In this document: one piece after another, positions 17,801 to 25,820 of the stretch | Layout of the letters: each line of letters begins with the position of its first letter | How positions within the stretch are numbered: position 1 is the first letter of the stretch | NCBI GenBank assembly: GCA_964538065.1 | Contig: CAZIDG010000012.1 | Span: 6,495-70,494, forward strand | DNA: 64,000 nt | Source: G963664225 sp964538065 | GTDB lineage: Bacteria; Verrucomicrobiota; Verrucomicrobiia; Limisphaerales; UBA1319 | Reading direction: 5' to 3' | Translations under genes and position numbers: made by a program | Notes under the pieces: model-generated | Told to the model about the DNA's origin: nothing | The model's database searches: none | What the model saw: the letters and a program-made list of their open reading frames with translations, nothing else

Positions 17801-19027
17801 TCTGGGCCAATTACCGTATCCAAACATGACCTGATAGACCGGTGTGCGGCTGGGATCGCGTTCCGGACGCAGGGCTTCGACGATGCGCTCAAATGGCACA
17901 TCCATATGGGTGAAGGCAGCCTGGGTGCCTTCACGGATGCGTTTGACCAGAGCCCGATAGCTCATGGCGCCGTCCAGGGGAGTGCGTATGGCCAGTGTGT
18001 TTACAAAAAAGCCAATCACAGTCCCCAATTCAAGGCGGGTGCGACTGGCGGCAGGGATGCCGACAATGATGTCTTCCTGGTTGGTAAGACGATAAAGCAG
18101 AACGTTGAAAAGCGAAAACAGGGTGACGAACAACGTGGTGTCTTCCTGATGGCGAAATGTTTCCAGGGCGCGTGCCAGGACTGGGTCAATATGGAAAAGG
18201 TGGATGGCTCCCCGGCCATCAAACCGGGCTGGACGAGGATGGTCGGTGGGAAGGGAGAGTGTCAGCGGGGCGCCGTTTAAATGGGTTTTCCAGTACTCAA
18301 GTTGAGGCGCCAGCAATTCTTCAGTGATCGATTCATGCTGCCAGTGTGCATAATCGACGTACTGGATCTGAAGCTGTGGCAGATGGACTGATGTCTGATG
18401 ACAAAAGGCCTGGTAAGCAGCAGCCAGTTCACGCTGCAAAAGCGTGCAAGACCAGCCGTCAAAGACAAGGTGATGCACTACAAATTGGAATACATGCTCC
18501 TGATCGCTGATCCGCACGAGATGGAATCTCAGGACGGGTCCATGTTCGAGATCGATGGGGTGGCGCACTTGTTCCCGCAGCCATTGATCCAGATCGCCTC
18601 CCGGAAGGTCTTCGATGGCCAGGCACCTGAAAAAGTTGCCGGGATCGGCCAATAGCCGATGAAAAATCTCCCCGTCACGTTCGTGAAAAACCGCACGCAG
18701 GATTTCATGCCGCTCCAGCAGTGTCCGCGCAGCCTTTTCCAGGGCAGGCAGATCCAGCGGCCCAGTGAGCCGCCAAACCCGGCAGAGGTTATAATTGGCC
18801 GAGGAGGGGTCCGCAAGGTGTGCAAACCACAAACGCCGTTGGGTGAGCGATAGAGGCAGCGGGGCGTTACGGTCAACACGGTCAATGGCCCCCAACCTTC
18901 GCTGGGTTTCCATGGCCTGACTGACCGTTGACCACATGTTGGCAGAGGAAGGTGGAGCCTCATCCGTCCTGGGTGGGACGGCAGGCTTGTGGCTGCCCGT
19001 CAGAACATTGGGATTTGAGGGTGTCAT
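14852..19027 (-). CDS. Single-module nonribosomal peptide synthetase C-A-PCP-TE
   Basis: 1391 residues. The condensation domain (about 55-490) has intact HHLVFDG at 185-191. The adenylation domain (about 505-1000) has YTSGSTGKPKG at 659-669, YGPTETT at 802-808, YKTGDL at 891-896 and catalytic Lys999 in PNGK. The PCP (about 1015-1095) carries GGHSL with phosphopantetheine Ser1053. The thioesterase (about 1105-1380) has GSSFG with Ser1183, candidate Asp1210 and His1349/1350. By hand alignment to the PheA pocket the selectivity residues read roughly D L E A I G S I T K, a code I do not recognise. A leading C domain with no upstream module means it should accept an acyl group from elsewhere, most simply from the operon's ACP. 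It lies 19 bases after the nadE-like gene. Confidence 0.95.
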   Translation of the reverse strand: MTPSNPNVLTGSHKPAVPPRTDEAPPSSANMWSTVSQAMETQRRLGAIDRVDRNAPLPLSLTQRRLWFAHLADPSSANYNLCRVWRLTGPLDLPALEKAARTLLERHEILRAVFHERDGEIFHRLLADPGNFFRCLAIEDLPGGDLDQWLREQVRHPIDLEHGPVLRFHLVRISDQEHVFQFVVHHLVFDGWSCTLLQRELAAAYQAFCHQTSVHLPQLQIQYVDYAHWQHESITEELLAPQLEYWKTHLNGAPLTLSLPTDHPRPARFDGRGAIHLFHIDPVLARALETFRHQEDTTLFVTLFSLFNVLLYRLTNQEDIIVGIPAASRTRLELGTVIGFFVNTLAIRTPLDGAMSYRALVKRIREGTQAAFTHMDVPFERIVEALRPERDPSRTPVYQVMFGYGNWPRRELQFEGLKVEPLVCDKGTADCDLVLELDGGPEGLRGVMEYSTSLFERATIERFAGYFQALLQAVLANPDAPIAHLSMLSDKERNCLLTLGKGPQRSWPLDRSYPALFAERWPQWAHHIALVDGDRELTYRELNAESNRIAHHLAHLNLEPETRVAICLHRRWEQMALMLGCWKAGMAYIPIDPAYPPDRITYMLTDSQARVVFTSPALKQLFPAKGLPVFLVEDRPWHGESDQDPALHCPPDTLAYVIYTSGSTGKPKGVGIEHRQLLNHNLAIIEEYGLQPDDRVLQFASASFDLSIEEIFPTWLSGGTLVLRTEAALQSPDTFFEWIALQDITVLNLPTAYWHELVIALRTRPLPKCVNRVIIGGEKAQEGALAEWLERVPPNVDLFNSYGPTETTITATLFRVQRDVLSADECRQFPIGRALANGEVYVVDRLGELAPRGMTGELWIGGAQVGRGYLGHPGLTADKFIPNPWGQGRVYKTGDLVRWSSDGHLLFAGRVDDQVKLRGFRIELGEVISTLRSCTGVREAVALMREDTPGQQRLVGYVASHDLSIGERVRDELRSRLPEYMVPATIVVLERLPKTPNGKLDQKALPVPTPSTRSASRAARDPLEQQLVRLWEKVLGISPIGIDDNFFDLGGHSLVAIRLFAGIEKTFGRKFPLATLFEAPTVERMAALVRHEGWAPSWSCLVPIQPAGSKPPFYCIHGVGGNIVEYLHLARYLGKDQPFYGIQAQGLDGRKPWLFRVEDMARVYIQEIKAFQPNGPYYFGGSSFGGTVAYEMAQQFRAQGDTVGLLVFFDTYGPDYPSFLPGTARLREFWYEQYDRFHMHLENLRLLDGRGRREYILEKLGKIVSNGRKIVRRHIKKFRKWWNERLHPREIRQVRHAGNRASEEYRPTPYDGRVVIFRATHQPSGIHEDRTLGWGPFVKHLEVYDTPGHHGAIVREPRARHLAEQLTERLERDYREQRQTRPSSSIASLPR

Positions 19028-19046
19028 TGGCTATGCGGACCTGGTG

Positions 19047-20042
19047 TTACGCAGGAGGGATATCCATGGGAGGCAGTCGCAGATAGGCCGTATTCTTTTG
19101 TTTGGTGGCCAAATCCGTGTACACGCGCTGGACCTGGATTTCTGTCAAGCCCATGACGCCGGCAGCTTCGGCTGCAGGCACCTTGTGCTCCATGGCATAC
19201 CAGAGCAGGTCCATGGTTTCAAAGGGCAGTCTGAAAAAGAATTCCTCCTGGGTGCAGGGTGCGCTGTAGGTGTCCGATGTGGGGGGGCGCTCCCGGATGG
19301 CTTTGGGCACACCCAGGAATTCGGCGAGTTGGTAGACCTGGGTTTTGAACAGATGCCCGATGGGTTTGATGTCCACCCCGGCATCACCATGTTTCACGAA
19401 GAACCCCTGTTCGTGTTCGTTCTTGTTGGGCGTCCCGATGACGGCGTAATGGCGCAATTCGGCGTGATAATACAGCATGGCCATGCGGGTTCTTTGTTTG
19501 AAATTGGAGGCGGCCACGATTTGCATGAACTCCGGGGGCTTGAGACTCTGGCTGAATTCACGGCCATCGGGTGTGATGATGGTGAGCGAGAAGACATTGA
19601 GAGCGTCCGAATCAAGAAGGTTGTTGGGCAGCACGATCTTGGCTTTGTATCCTGCCGCAGCGTTGTATTCCGGAAACACCCGTCTGATGGCTTCATCACG
19701 CCGCCGGTAGCAGCCGAAACCTTCGAGGGCGGGGGCGATGTCCTCCCGGATGGGGTCGACACCATACACCGTCGCCACCTCACGGGCCAGGCTTTCGCTC
19801 ATGGGGTCGGAATCCGTCTCCGGCAACAGCAATGCCGTGACTTTCGATGTGCCAAATGCCCTCACGCAAAGGGCGAGGACCACCGAGGAATCGACCCCCC
19901 CGCTGATTCCCAGCACGGCCCCCTGTCGTCGCATCACCCCCCGGACCTGTTGTCGAAGGGCTTCAACGATGCGTTGAGATTCGATGGCTGCATCCATCTT
20001 CAGCACTTCGCGATTGAATTGGACGTTCGATGGGTTGCTCAT
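19047..20042 (-). CDS. nadE: NAD synthase family protein (ammonia-dependent, NadE-like)
   Basis: 331-residue N-type ATP pyrophosphatase. The ATP-binding P-loop SGGVDSS is at 47-53; further family blocks are HGDAGVDIKPIGHLFKTQVY and TSDTYSAPCTQEEF. NAD synthases adenylate nicotinate adenine dinucleotide and amidate it with ammonia. No glutaminase (nitrilase) domain is present, so ammonia must come from elsewhere. The ATG overlaps the asparagine-synthase stop by 4 bases and the NRPS follows after 19, so it is co-expressed with a biosynthetic cluster. It may therefore be a dedicated amidating enzyme rather than the housekeeping NadE. The sequence alone cannot decide this. Confidence 0.85.
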   Translation of the reverse strand: MSNPSNVQFNREVLKMDAAIESQRIVEALRQQVRGVMRRQGAVLGISGGVDSSVVLALCVRAFGTSKVTALLLPETDSDPMSESLAREVATVYGVDPIREDIAPALEGFGCYRRRDEAIRRVFPEYNAAAGYKAKIVLPNNLLDSDALNVFSLTIITPDGREFSQSLKPPEFMQIVAASNFKQRTRMAMLYYHAELRHYAVIGTPNKNEHEQGFFVKHGDAGVDIKPIGHLFKTQVYQLAEFLGVPKAIRERPPTSDTYSAPCTQEEFFFRLPFETMDLLWYAMEHKVPAAEAAGVMGLTEIQVQRVYTDLATKQKNTAYLRLPPMDIPPA

Positions 20043-22015
20043 GGTGTCTTTCGTATCAGTTTGACATCGTCCGAGTCCTCCAGCATCGAGGCGGGCCGGA
20101 AACTCGCAATGAAATGATGATAAAACAACTGGGATGATATCAGACCGGCCAGGGCCATATCATCCGTCTCACTCAGCGGATGGCCTTTGCGCAGCTTCGA
20201 GAGCAAATGGGTGACGGCCGCGTCATTGAAAAGTCCATACGCACGCATGCACTCCGGTGAGAGCAGTTCGTCCACATAATCCGGCGTGGTAGGGGTGAAG
20301 AAACTGCGATGAATGGGGGCGCGGTATGGGCGTTTGGGGCGTTTCCAGATCGCAGCCGGGAGCCAGTCTCTCGCCACGCGTTTCAGTAGGTATTTCTCAG
20401 TCAAGCCATGGAGTTTCAACCCGGACGGCAGGCGGTTGCAGAATTCGACCACGCGGTGATCCAGGAAGGGGAAGCGCCCTTCCACCGAATGCGCCATGGC
20501 CATGCGGTCGCCTTGAGAGGAAAGGAGGTATTGGGATAGAAAGATTGAACTCTCAAGATATTGAGCCTGTTCCAGACACCCCCAGCGGGTAAACTCGGGT
20601 GGCAGGTGGGGCAGATGCGGCGTCTGGCCATCGGCGCTGGCAATGGCATCCAGCAGCCTCTTGGAGAAAAAACGCCTTGTCCGCCGGTTGTTGTTCCACC
20701 GGATGGCATGCGAATAATCCGGCGCCTTCACTTGATCCAAGCCCTGGCCAAAGAAGGCGGCAAGATATTCCGGCCGGGTTCGTCCCAACCGGGAGATGTC
20801 CGGATATAGGCGTTGAAGAAGTTTGGGGCGGATGCTCGAATCAGGCTGCCGTGCCCAGAAGCGCCGTATCTTGGCCTCCTTGAAGATGTCATATCCGGCC
20901 AGCATTTCATCGGCGCCTTCACCCGTGAGGACGACTTTGTAATGGTGGTCGCGCACCAGTTGCGAGAGCAGGAACATGGGGGCGGGCGAGGTGCGCATGA
21001 TGGGCGCTTCCGTGTGCCAGATCACCTTGGGAAACACCTTTCCGATATCGGCATGCCGTGCGAAAAGCACATGGTGGTCGGTGCCGAGATGTTGCGCCAT
21101 CTCGCGTTGATACTGGCTTTCGTCAAACTCCTCGTCGTCAAAGGTGATGGAGAAGGTGTCCAGCCGACTGCCGGAAAAGTGACGGATCATGTAGGCGATG
21201 GTGGAGGAATCGAGTCCCCCGCTCAAATACGCCCCCACAGGCACATCGGCTCGCAAACGAATGCGGGCGGCATCGATGAGCAGGTCCCGCAGTTGCTCGA
21301 TGTACTCCTGCTCCGAAAGGGCCGAACCATTTGGGGAAACATAGTTCAGTTCCCAGTAAGGCGTGATGGTAAGACCCTGGCGATTGACCACCAGAAAATG
21401 CCCCGGGGGCAGCTCACGGATTTCCTTGAGCATGGTGCGAGGCGAGAGCGCGCTCCAATAGGTAAAAACCTGGTCCAGGGCTTGCGGATCAAGGGTGCGC
21501 GATACCGTGCCTTCGGCCAGAATGGCCTTGATCTCCGAGGCGAAAACCAGGCGGTGCCCATCCCAGGCATAATACACAGGGCGCACACCCAATCGGTCCC
21601 GCGCCAGCAGAAGCTCCTGCTTGCGGGCATCCCAGAGCGCAATCGCAAACTGTCCATTGAGCAGGTTCAGGAAGGCCGGTCCATGGGTTTCGTACAGGTG
21701 GAGGAGCACTTCGGTATCGGATTGGGTAACAAAGCAATGCCCCTGGCTTTCCAGGGGTGGACGCAGTTCCACATAATTGAATATTTCCCCATTGAACACC
21801 ACCCACAGTGTTTCATCCTCATTGCCAATCGGCTGCTGGCCGCCGGACAGGTCGATGATGCTCAGGCGCGCATTGCCCAGGCCCGCCCGGGAATCGAGGT
21901 AGATGCCAAACTGATCAGGACCACGATGGCGGATCATTCCCAACATCCGCCGCAAGGACGCTTCGTCCGGCGGGACGCCGTGCTCCAGTTCCACAATACC
22001 TGCAATGCCGCACAT
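20039..22015 (-). CDS. asnB: Asparagine synthase (glutamine-hydrolysing)-type amidotransferase
   Basis: 658 residues in two domains. The N-terminal class II glutaminase begins MCGIAGIV, with Cys2 as nucleophile after Met removal, and contains RHRGPDQFG and FNGEIFNY. The C-terminal ATP-dependent synthetase has the pyrophosphatase loop SGGLDSS in GAYLSGGLDSSTIAYM. The enzyme would hydrolyse glutamine and amidate an adenylated carboxylate. It resembles the amidotransferases seen beside exosortase-A/exopolysaccharide loci as well as ordinary AsnB. It sits 3 bases after the acyl ligase stop and overlaps nadE by 4 bases. In this context it may amidate the NRPS product or a precursor rather than aspartate. 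Confidence 0.9.
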   Translation of the reverse strand: MCGIAGIVELEHGVPPDEASLRRMLGMIRHRGPDQFGIYLDSRAGLGNARLSIIDLSGGQQPIGNEDETLWVVFNGEIFNYVELRPPLESQGHCFVTQSDTEVLLHLYETHGPAFLNLLNGQFAIALWDARKQELLLARDRLGVRPVYYAWDGHRLVFASEIKAILAEGTVSRTLDPQALDQVFTYWSALSPRTMLKEIRELPPGHFLVVNRQGLTITPYWELNYVSPNGSALSEQEYIEQLRDLLIDAARIRLRADVPVGAYLSGGLDSSTIAYMIRHFSGSRLDTFSITFDDEEFDESQYQREMAQHLGTDHHVLFARHADIGKVFPKVIWHTEAPIMRTSPAPMFLLSQLVRDHHYKVVLTGEGADEMLAGYDIFKEAKIRRFWARQPDSSIRPKLLQRLYPDISRLGRTRPEYLAAFFGQGLDQVKAPDYSHAIRWNNNRRTRRFFSKRLLDAIASADGQTPHLPHLPPEFTRWGCLEQAQYLESSIFLSQYLLSSQGDRMAMAHSVEGRFPFLDHRVVEFCNRLPSGLKLHGLTEKYLLKRVARDWLPAAIWKRPKRPYRAPIHRSFFTPTTPDYVDELLSPECMRAYGLFNDAAVTHLLSKLRKGHPLSETDDMALAGLISSQLFYHHFIASFRPASMLEDSDDVKLIRKTP

Positions 22016-22018
22016 GGT

Positions 22019-23599
22019 TTATTTCAAATCCGTCTTCTTGATTTTTCCCGAGCTGGTCTTGGGTAGTTCCGTGCAAAATTCGACCTGCTTTGGCACCATG
22101 AAATCCTCCAGACAGGCCCGACAATGCGCGATGACACGTCCCGCGGTGAGGTCGGGATCCTCGGAAACAACAAAGGCCTTGATGGCCTGGCCGAGAATGG
22201 GATCGGGAACGCCTATGACAGCAGCCTCCTTGACGCCTGGCAGGGCATAAAGGACACACTCAACCTCCTTGGGGGCGACTTTTTCCCCGCGGCTCTTGAT
22301 GATGTCGTCCTTTCGTCCCACAAAATAAAAGAAACCCTCCTCATCGCGGCGGAATAAGTCCCCGGAATAGCAAAGACGTTCGCCTGGTAGTGGTCCCGGG
22401 CGAAACCGGGCGGCCGACGCCTCGGGCGCCTCCCAATAGCCTCGCATCACATGCCTTCCGCGAACCACCAGTTCGCCCACCTGGCCGGCTCCAAGTCGCT
22501 GTCCCGTTTCATCCTCCAGCCAGGCTTCGGTCCCCGGTATTGGGATCCCTACAGAGTTGGGTCTGCGATCCAATTCCGACGGCGGCAGGTAGAGGGTGCG
22601 CTTGGTCTCGGTGAGCCCATACATGGAAAAGAGCGTGGCCTCGGGAAATTTCCGGCGCAAGGCGAGGATGTGGCTGGCCGGCAGGGCGGCTGCCGTATTG
22701 GTCAGGTAGCGAAGGCTGGTCAGGTTGTAAACGGCCAGGTCCATGTTGACGAGCATGGCGAACATCGTCGGAACCCCGGGAAGCCCGGTGACCCGCTCAA
22801 GCTCGATCTGCTTGAGAATGGCAGCCGGATAGGCAAAGGATCGTTCAAGCACCAAGGTGCCTCCAAACTTGAACGTCATTAATAGCTGGTAGAGTCCGTA
22901 GTCAAACGAGAGCGGCAGCACATTGATGACAACATCATCCGGGACATTGCCCAAATAGCTGATAATGCTGCTGGAGGCAAAATCCACGTTGCTGTGATCG
23001 CTCATCACCCCTTTGGGATCGCCCGTGGTCCCCGAGGTGTAAATCAGGCAGGCCAGGTCCAGATCAATATTCTGATTGGGAGGTTTGCGTGGCGGAAAAC
23101 AGGATTGGACTTCATCAAAAGTGATGCAATTCTGAGTGCATACCCGCTCACCCCCTGCGCCTGTCAGCAGCAGCATTTTCATGGAGGGGCATTGAGAGAT
23201 GACCATCTCTGCGAGGGAGGCGGTGTCCGGTCGCGCTTCAAGCACCACGGCGCTGGCGCGGCAGTTGTTCAGTATATAAAGGAGCTTGTCCGCCTTGGTG
23301 GTCGGGTTGATGGGGACAAATGCCGCCCCCGCCTTGAGAATGCCAAAGATGGCCACCACGAATTCGCGGGTGTTGGCGCCAAACACGCCCACGCGGTCAC
23401 CGCGCTGCACGCCTCCCTTGATGAGCGCATGGGCAAGCCGGTTTGCATCGGCATCCAGGTCGCCATATGTCCACCTCTGCCCCGCGCAGACCAGCGCGGT
23501 TTTGGCTGGCTGCGTCAGCGCGGACCTCTCCAGGAATTCATGAACGAGCATATGATCCTGTGTGCGGACAGGCGTGTGAAGCAGGGATCGCCTGATCAC
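22019..23599 (-). CDS. Acyl-CoA ligase (AMP-forming), exosortase-A-associated type
   Basis: Up to 526 residues, ANL superfamily. Core motifs: CLIYTSGTTGDPKGVM (P-loop), SMYGLTETKR, YSGDLFRRDEEGFFYFVGRKDDIIKSRGEKV and the C-terminal catalytic lysine in TSSGKIKK. It should adenylate a carboxylic acid and load it on CoA or, given the adjacent gene, on the free ACP. The sequence style resembles ligases found in exosortase-A/EPS clusters. Two starts are possible: GTG at 23599, whose GTGA overlaps the ACP stop (translational coupling), or ATG at 23551, which has AGGA a few bases upstream and fits the family N-terminus better. The choice does not affect function. Confidence 0.9.
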   Translation of the reverse strand: MIRRSLLHTPVRTQDHMLVHEFLERSALTQPAKTALVCAGQRWTYGDLDADANRLAHALIKGGVQRGDRVGVFGANTREFVVAIFGILKAGAAFVPINPTTKADKLLYILNNCRASAVVLEARPDTASLAEMVISQCPSMKMLLLTGAGGERVCTQNCITFDEVQSCFPPRKPPNQNIDLDLACLIYTSGTTGDPKGVMSDHSNVDFASSSIISYLGNVPDDVVINVLPLSFDYGLYQLLMTFKFGGTLVLERSFAYPAAILKQIELERVTGLPGVPTMFAMLVNMDLAVYNLTSLRYLTNTAAALPASHILALRRKFPEATLFSMYGLTETKRTLYLPPSELDRRPNSVGIPIPGTEAWLEDETGQRLGAGQVGELVVRGRHVMRGYWEAPEASAARFRPGPLPGERLCYSGDLFRRDEEGFFYFVGRKDDIIKSRGEKVAPKEVECVLYALPGVKEAAVIGVPDPILGQAIKAFVVSEDPDLTAGRVIAHCRACLEDFMVPKQVEFCTELPKTSSGKIKKTDLK

Positions 23600-23874
23600 G
23601 CCGTCGCTGTAATGGATTCTGCCTTCTTGCGACGCACAAATGCCGCCAGCTTGTTCACGGAGTCGAAATTGTCGGGGGTCACCTCCTGGGGATCGATGGG
23701 GATGCCAAACTGCGAACTGACATAGGTCACAATTTCCATCACTCCCATGGAATCGACAATGCCCTCCCGAATAAATGAGGCATCATCCGGATATAAGAAA
23801 CCTCCGTCGCTGAAGAGCAGATTTTTTGCGATATACTCCTTAATGGCCGTCTCAACATCCATAATTGTACCCAT
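23596..23874 (-). CDS. Free-standing acyl carrier protein
   Basis: 92-residue acidic helical protein with EGIVDSMG at 37-44. Ser42 in the DSM context is the phosphopantetheine site, replacing the usual DSL. The alternative start at 23862 (MDVETAIKEY) is preceded by GGAAATGGG and fits ACP N-termini better than the ATG at 23874, which lacks a Shine-Dalgarno. It is the first gene of the minus-strand operon and overlaps the ligase by 4 bases. Inferred role: carry the acyl group activated by the ligase to the NRPS condensation domain. Confidence 0.92.
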   Translation of the reverse strand: MGTIMDVETAIKEYIAKNLLFSDGGFLYPDDASFIREGIVDSMGVMEIVTYVSSQFGIPIDPQEVTPDNFDSVNKLAAFVRRKKAESITATA

Positions 23875-24322
23875 TTCCGATTATAACCAGCTATTGTTGG
23901 TCCCACCGCCCGCCCCCATGTTTTGACGATCTGAACCACCTGAACCACCCCGCGCACCGAAGAACACATGTCTTGCGCGCGCGCCCTGTCATGTCTTGCT
24001 GCTGCTACAATCCGCAGCAGTCTCAAACTCTCGGTATATAACCGATTGTTATTAATTTAATAAACGAATCTGGAGTAACCTAGCACAGGTTTTTCAAAAC
24101 ACAAACTTCACGCGCAGGACGGATGGACAGGCCCAAAAGATCCCAGGCCACCCATCTCCTGCAATCGAATATGGCCCTTTATTTAGGCTCCTTTGAACGT
24201 AATGGAACAGTCTTTCTGGAGGAAAAAACCGTTGTTCTACATCGACCGTCTGGCCGAAAAGGCGAGGGATGAGGGGGGATCCGGGATCCATGAATCGCGA
24301 TGGGCTCATCCCGAGATGAATA
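23875..24322. other. Intergenic region upstream of the ACP-NRPS operon
   Basis: No gene is supported in this stretch of about 450 bases. It contains an AT-rich patch at about 24034-24065, where the operon promoter (reading leftwards) may lie, although I could not find a convincing -35/-10 pair. There is a small hairpin (CTGCTGC at 23999-24005 with GCAGCAG at 24014-24020) and a direct repeat of CATGTCTTGC around 23968 and 23990. Confidence 0.5.
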
Positions 24323-24366
24323 TGGAAAAGGAAAGCGGTCCGGATTCCATGTGAGTACCGGACCGC
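24323..24366 (-). terminator. Terminator of purB
   Basis: 9-bp perfect stem (24335-24343 with 24358-24366) and a 14-base loop, followed on the minus strand by TTTCCTTTTCC. It lies 35 bases past the purB stop. Confidence 0.7.
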
Positions 24367-24401
24367 AAACCTCGAAAATAATGGAGTGAATGGATCTGAG
24401 C

Positions 24402-25727
24402 TTACAAACCCAGCTTCTTGAAACGTGTTTTGACCTCGCGGAAATGGAAATCCAGGTTGCACAGCTTGTCGATTTCCTGGCGCGAGAGGAGGTTTGTCAC
24501 CTCGGGATCGCTTGCAAGCTGGGTCTTGAAGTCTGCCTGGGAATTGCCAGCATGTTTGGCCTGCCAGGTGGACATGGCGTTACGCTGTACCAACTCGTAG
24601 GCCTTTTCGCGCGTTAATCCCTTCTTGATCAAAGCCAGCAGGATGGTCTGGGAATTCCACATGCCCAGCGAGAGCTGCAGATTCCGCTCCATGTTCTCCG
24701 GGTACACGATCAACCCCTCAGTCAGCTTGGTCAATGTGACCAACATGTAGTCAAGCAGGGTGCAGGAATCTGGGAAGATGATGCGTTCGACCGAGCTGTG
24801 ACTAATGTCCCGTTCGTGCCACAGCGCGACATTTTCCATGGCGGCAACAGCATTGCCGCGGATCACTCGGGCCAGTCCTGTAAGGCGTTCGCCGGTGATG
24901 GGATTGCGCTTGTGCGGCATCGCGCTGGAACCTTTTTGACCCTTGGCGAAAAATTCCTCGGCTTCAAGGACTTCAGTGCGTTGCAGGTGCCGAAATTCCG
25001 TAGCCCACCGCTCAATGCTCGCGGCCACCAGGGCCAGCGTGGTGATGAATTCGGCATGGATGTCACGTTGGACGACCTGGGTGGCGATGGGGGCCGGCAC
25101 CAAACCCAGTTTTTTACAGACAAAGGATTCGATTTTCGGAGACAGATGGGCACTGGTACCCACGGCGCCGGAGAGCTTGCCCACGGACACGGTTTCCTTC
25201 GTGGCCTCCAGACGTTTCAGCGCGCGGCCAAATTCATCGAACATGAGGGCCATCTTCAACCCAAAGGTGGTGGGCTCGGCATGGATGCCATGGCTGCGGC
25301 CGATCATTGGGGTGAATTGATATTTCCGCGCCTTTTTGGCGATCACATCCCGAAGGACTTTGACGTCCGCAATGAGGATGTCCGCCGACTGCTTCATTTG
25401 CACCGCAAAGGCAGTGTCGAGCACATCGCTCGAGGTCAGACCAAAATGGAGCCAGCGGCTGGCAGGGGCGCCGATGTTCTCCGACACATTGGTGGTGAAG
25501 GCAATGACATCGTGGTTGAGGGTGCGTTCCAATTCCTTGCAGCGTTCGATATTGAAGGCGGCCTTGGCCTTCATCTGAGCCAGATCCTTGGCAGGGATCA
25601 GCCCCTGCTTGCACAAGGCTTCTGCCGCCAGCAATTCGATCTGCAACCAGATCTCGAGCTTGCGTTGTTCCGTCCAGATTTCCCGCATGTCGGGTCGTGA
25701 ATAACGTTGAATCATATCCGAGGCCAT
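24402..25727 (-). CDS. purB: Adenylosuccinate lyase
   Basis: 441 residues of the fumarase/aspartase superfamily. It catalyses two fumarate-releasing steps of purine synthesis (SAICAR to AICAR and adenylosuccinate to AMP) in the cytoplasm. The signature loop SSAMPHKRNPI, with the catalytic serine region, is intact. TSSDVLDTA and GRSHGIHAEPT carry the conserved active-site His and Thr/Ser. The ATG at 25727 was used; the second Met (25715, MIQRYSRPDM) is equally typical of the family start. It is flanked by its own terminator downstream and by another gene's terminator just upstream, so it is probably transcribed alone. Confidence 0.96.
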   Translation of the reverse strand: MASDMIQRYSRPDMREIWTEQRKLEIWLQIELLAAEALCKQGLIPAKDLAQMKAKAAFNIERCKELERTLNHDVIAFTTNVSENIGAPASRWLHFGLTSSDVLDTAFAVQMKQSADILIADVKVLRDVIAKKARKYQFTPMIGRSHGIHAEPTTFGLKMALMFDEFGRALKRLEATKETVSVGKLSGAVGTSAHLSPKIESFVCKKLGLVPAPIATQVVQRDIHAEFITTLALVAASIERWATEFRHLQRTEVLEAEEFFAKGQKGSSAMPHKRNPITGERLTGLARVIRGNAVAAMENVALWHERDISHSSVERIIFPDSCTLLDYMLVTLTKLTEGLIVYPENMERNLQLSLGMWNSQTILLALIKKGLTREKAYELVQRNAMSTWQAKHAGNSQADFKTQLASDPEVTNLLSRQEIDKLCNLDFHFREVKTRFKKLGL

Positions 25728-25762
25728 GTTACGCGAGCCGGTCCAAAAAGGAAGCGCATTTC

Positions 25763-25800
25763 AAAAACACAAAAAGGACACCGGCCCAGCCGGTGTCCTT
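25763..25800 (-). terminator. Terminator of the Gfo/Idh/MocA gene
   Basis: 12-bp perfect stem (25774-25785 with 25789-25800) with a 3-base loop. Minus-strand transcription runs into TTTTTGTGTTTTTG. It lies 20 bases past the oxidoreductase stop. Confidence 0.93.
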
Positions 25801-25820
25801 GAATTGGAAGGAACGGGAAC

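Noticed and set aside
20813..22066. Long open frame on the strand opposite the asparagine synthase gene
   Set aside because: It mirrors a well-supported gene; its translation has no family motif. High-GC codon use leaves the antisense frame open.
23998..24020. Hairpin upstream of the ACP gene as a riboswitch or attenuator
   Set aside because: Only a 7-bp stem without a T-run or an alternative pairing partner.
24094..24462. Open frame of 122 codons on the minus strand overlapping the end of purB
   Set aside because: It runs across the purB terminator stem and has no recognisable motif.
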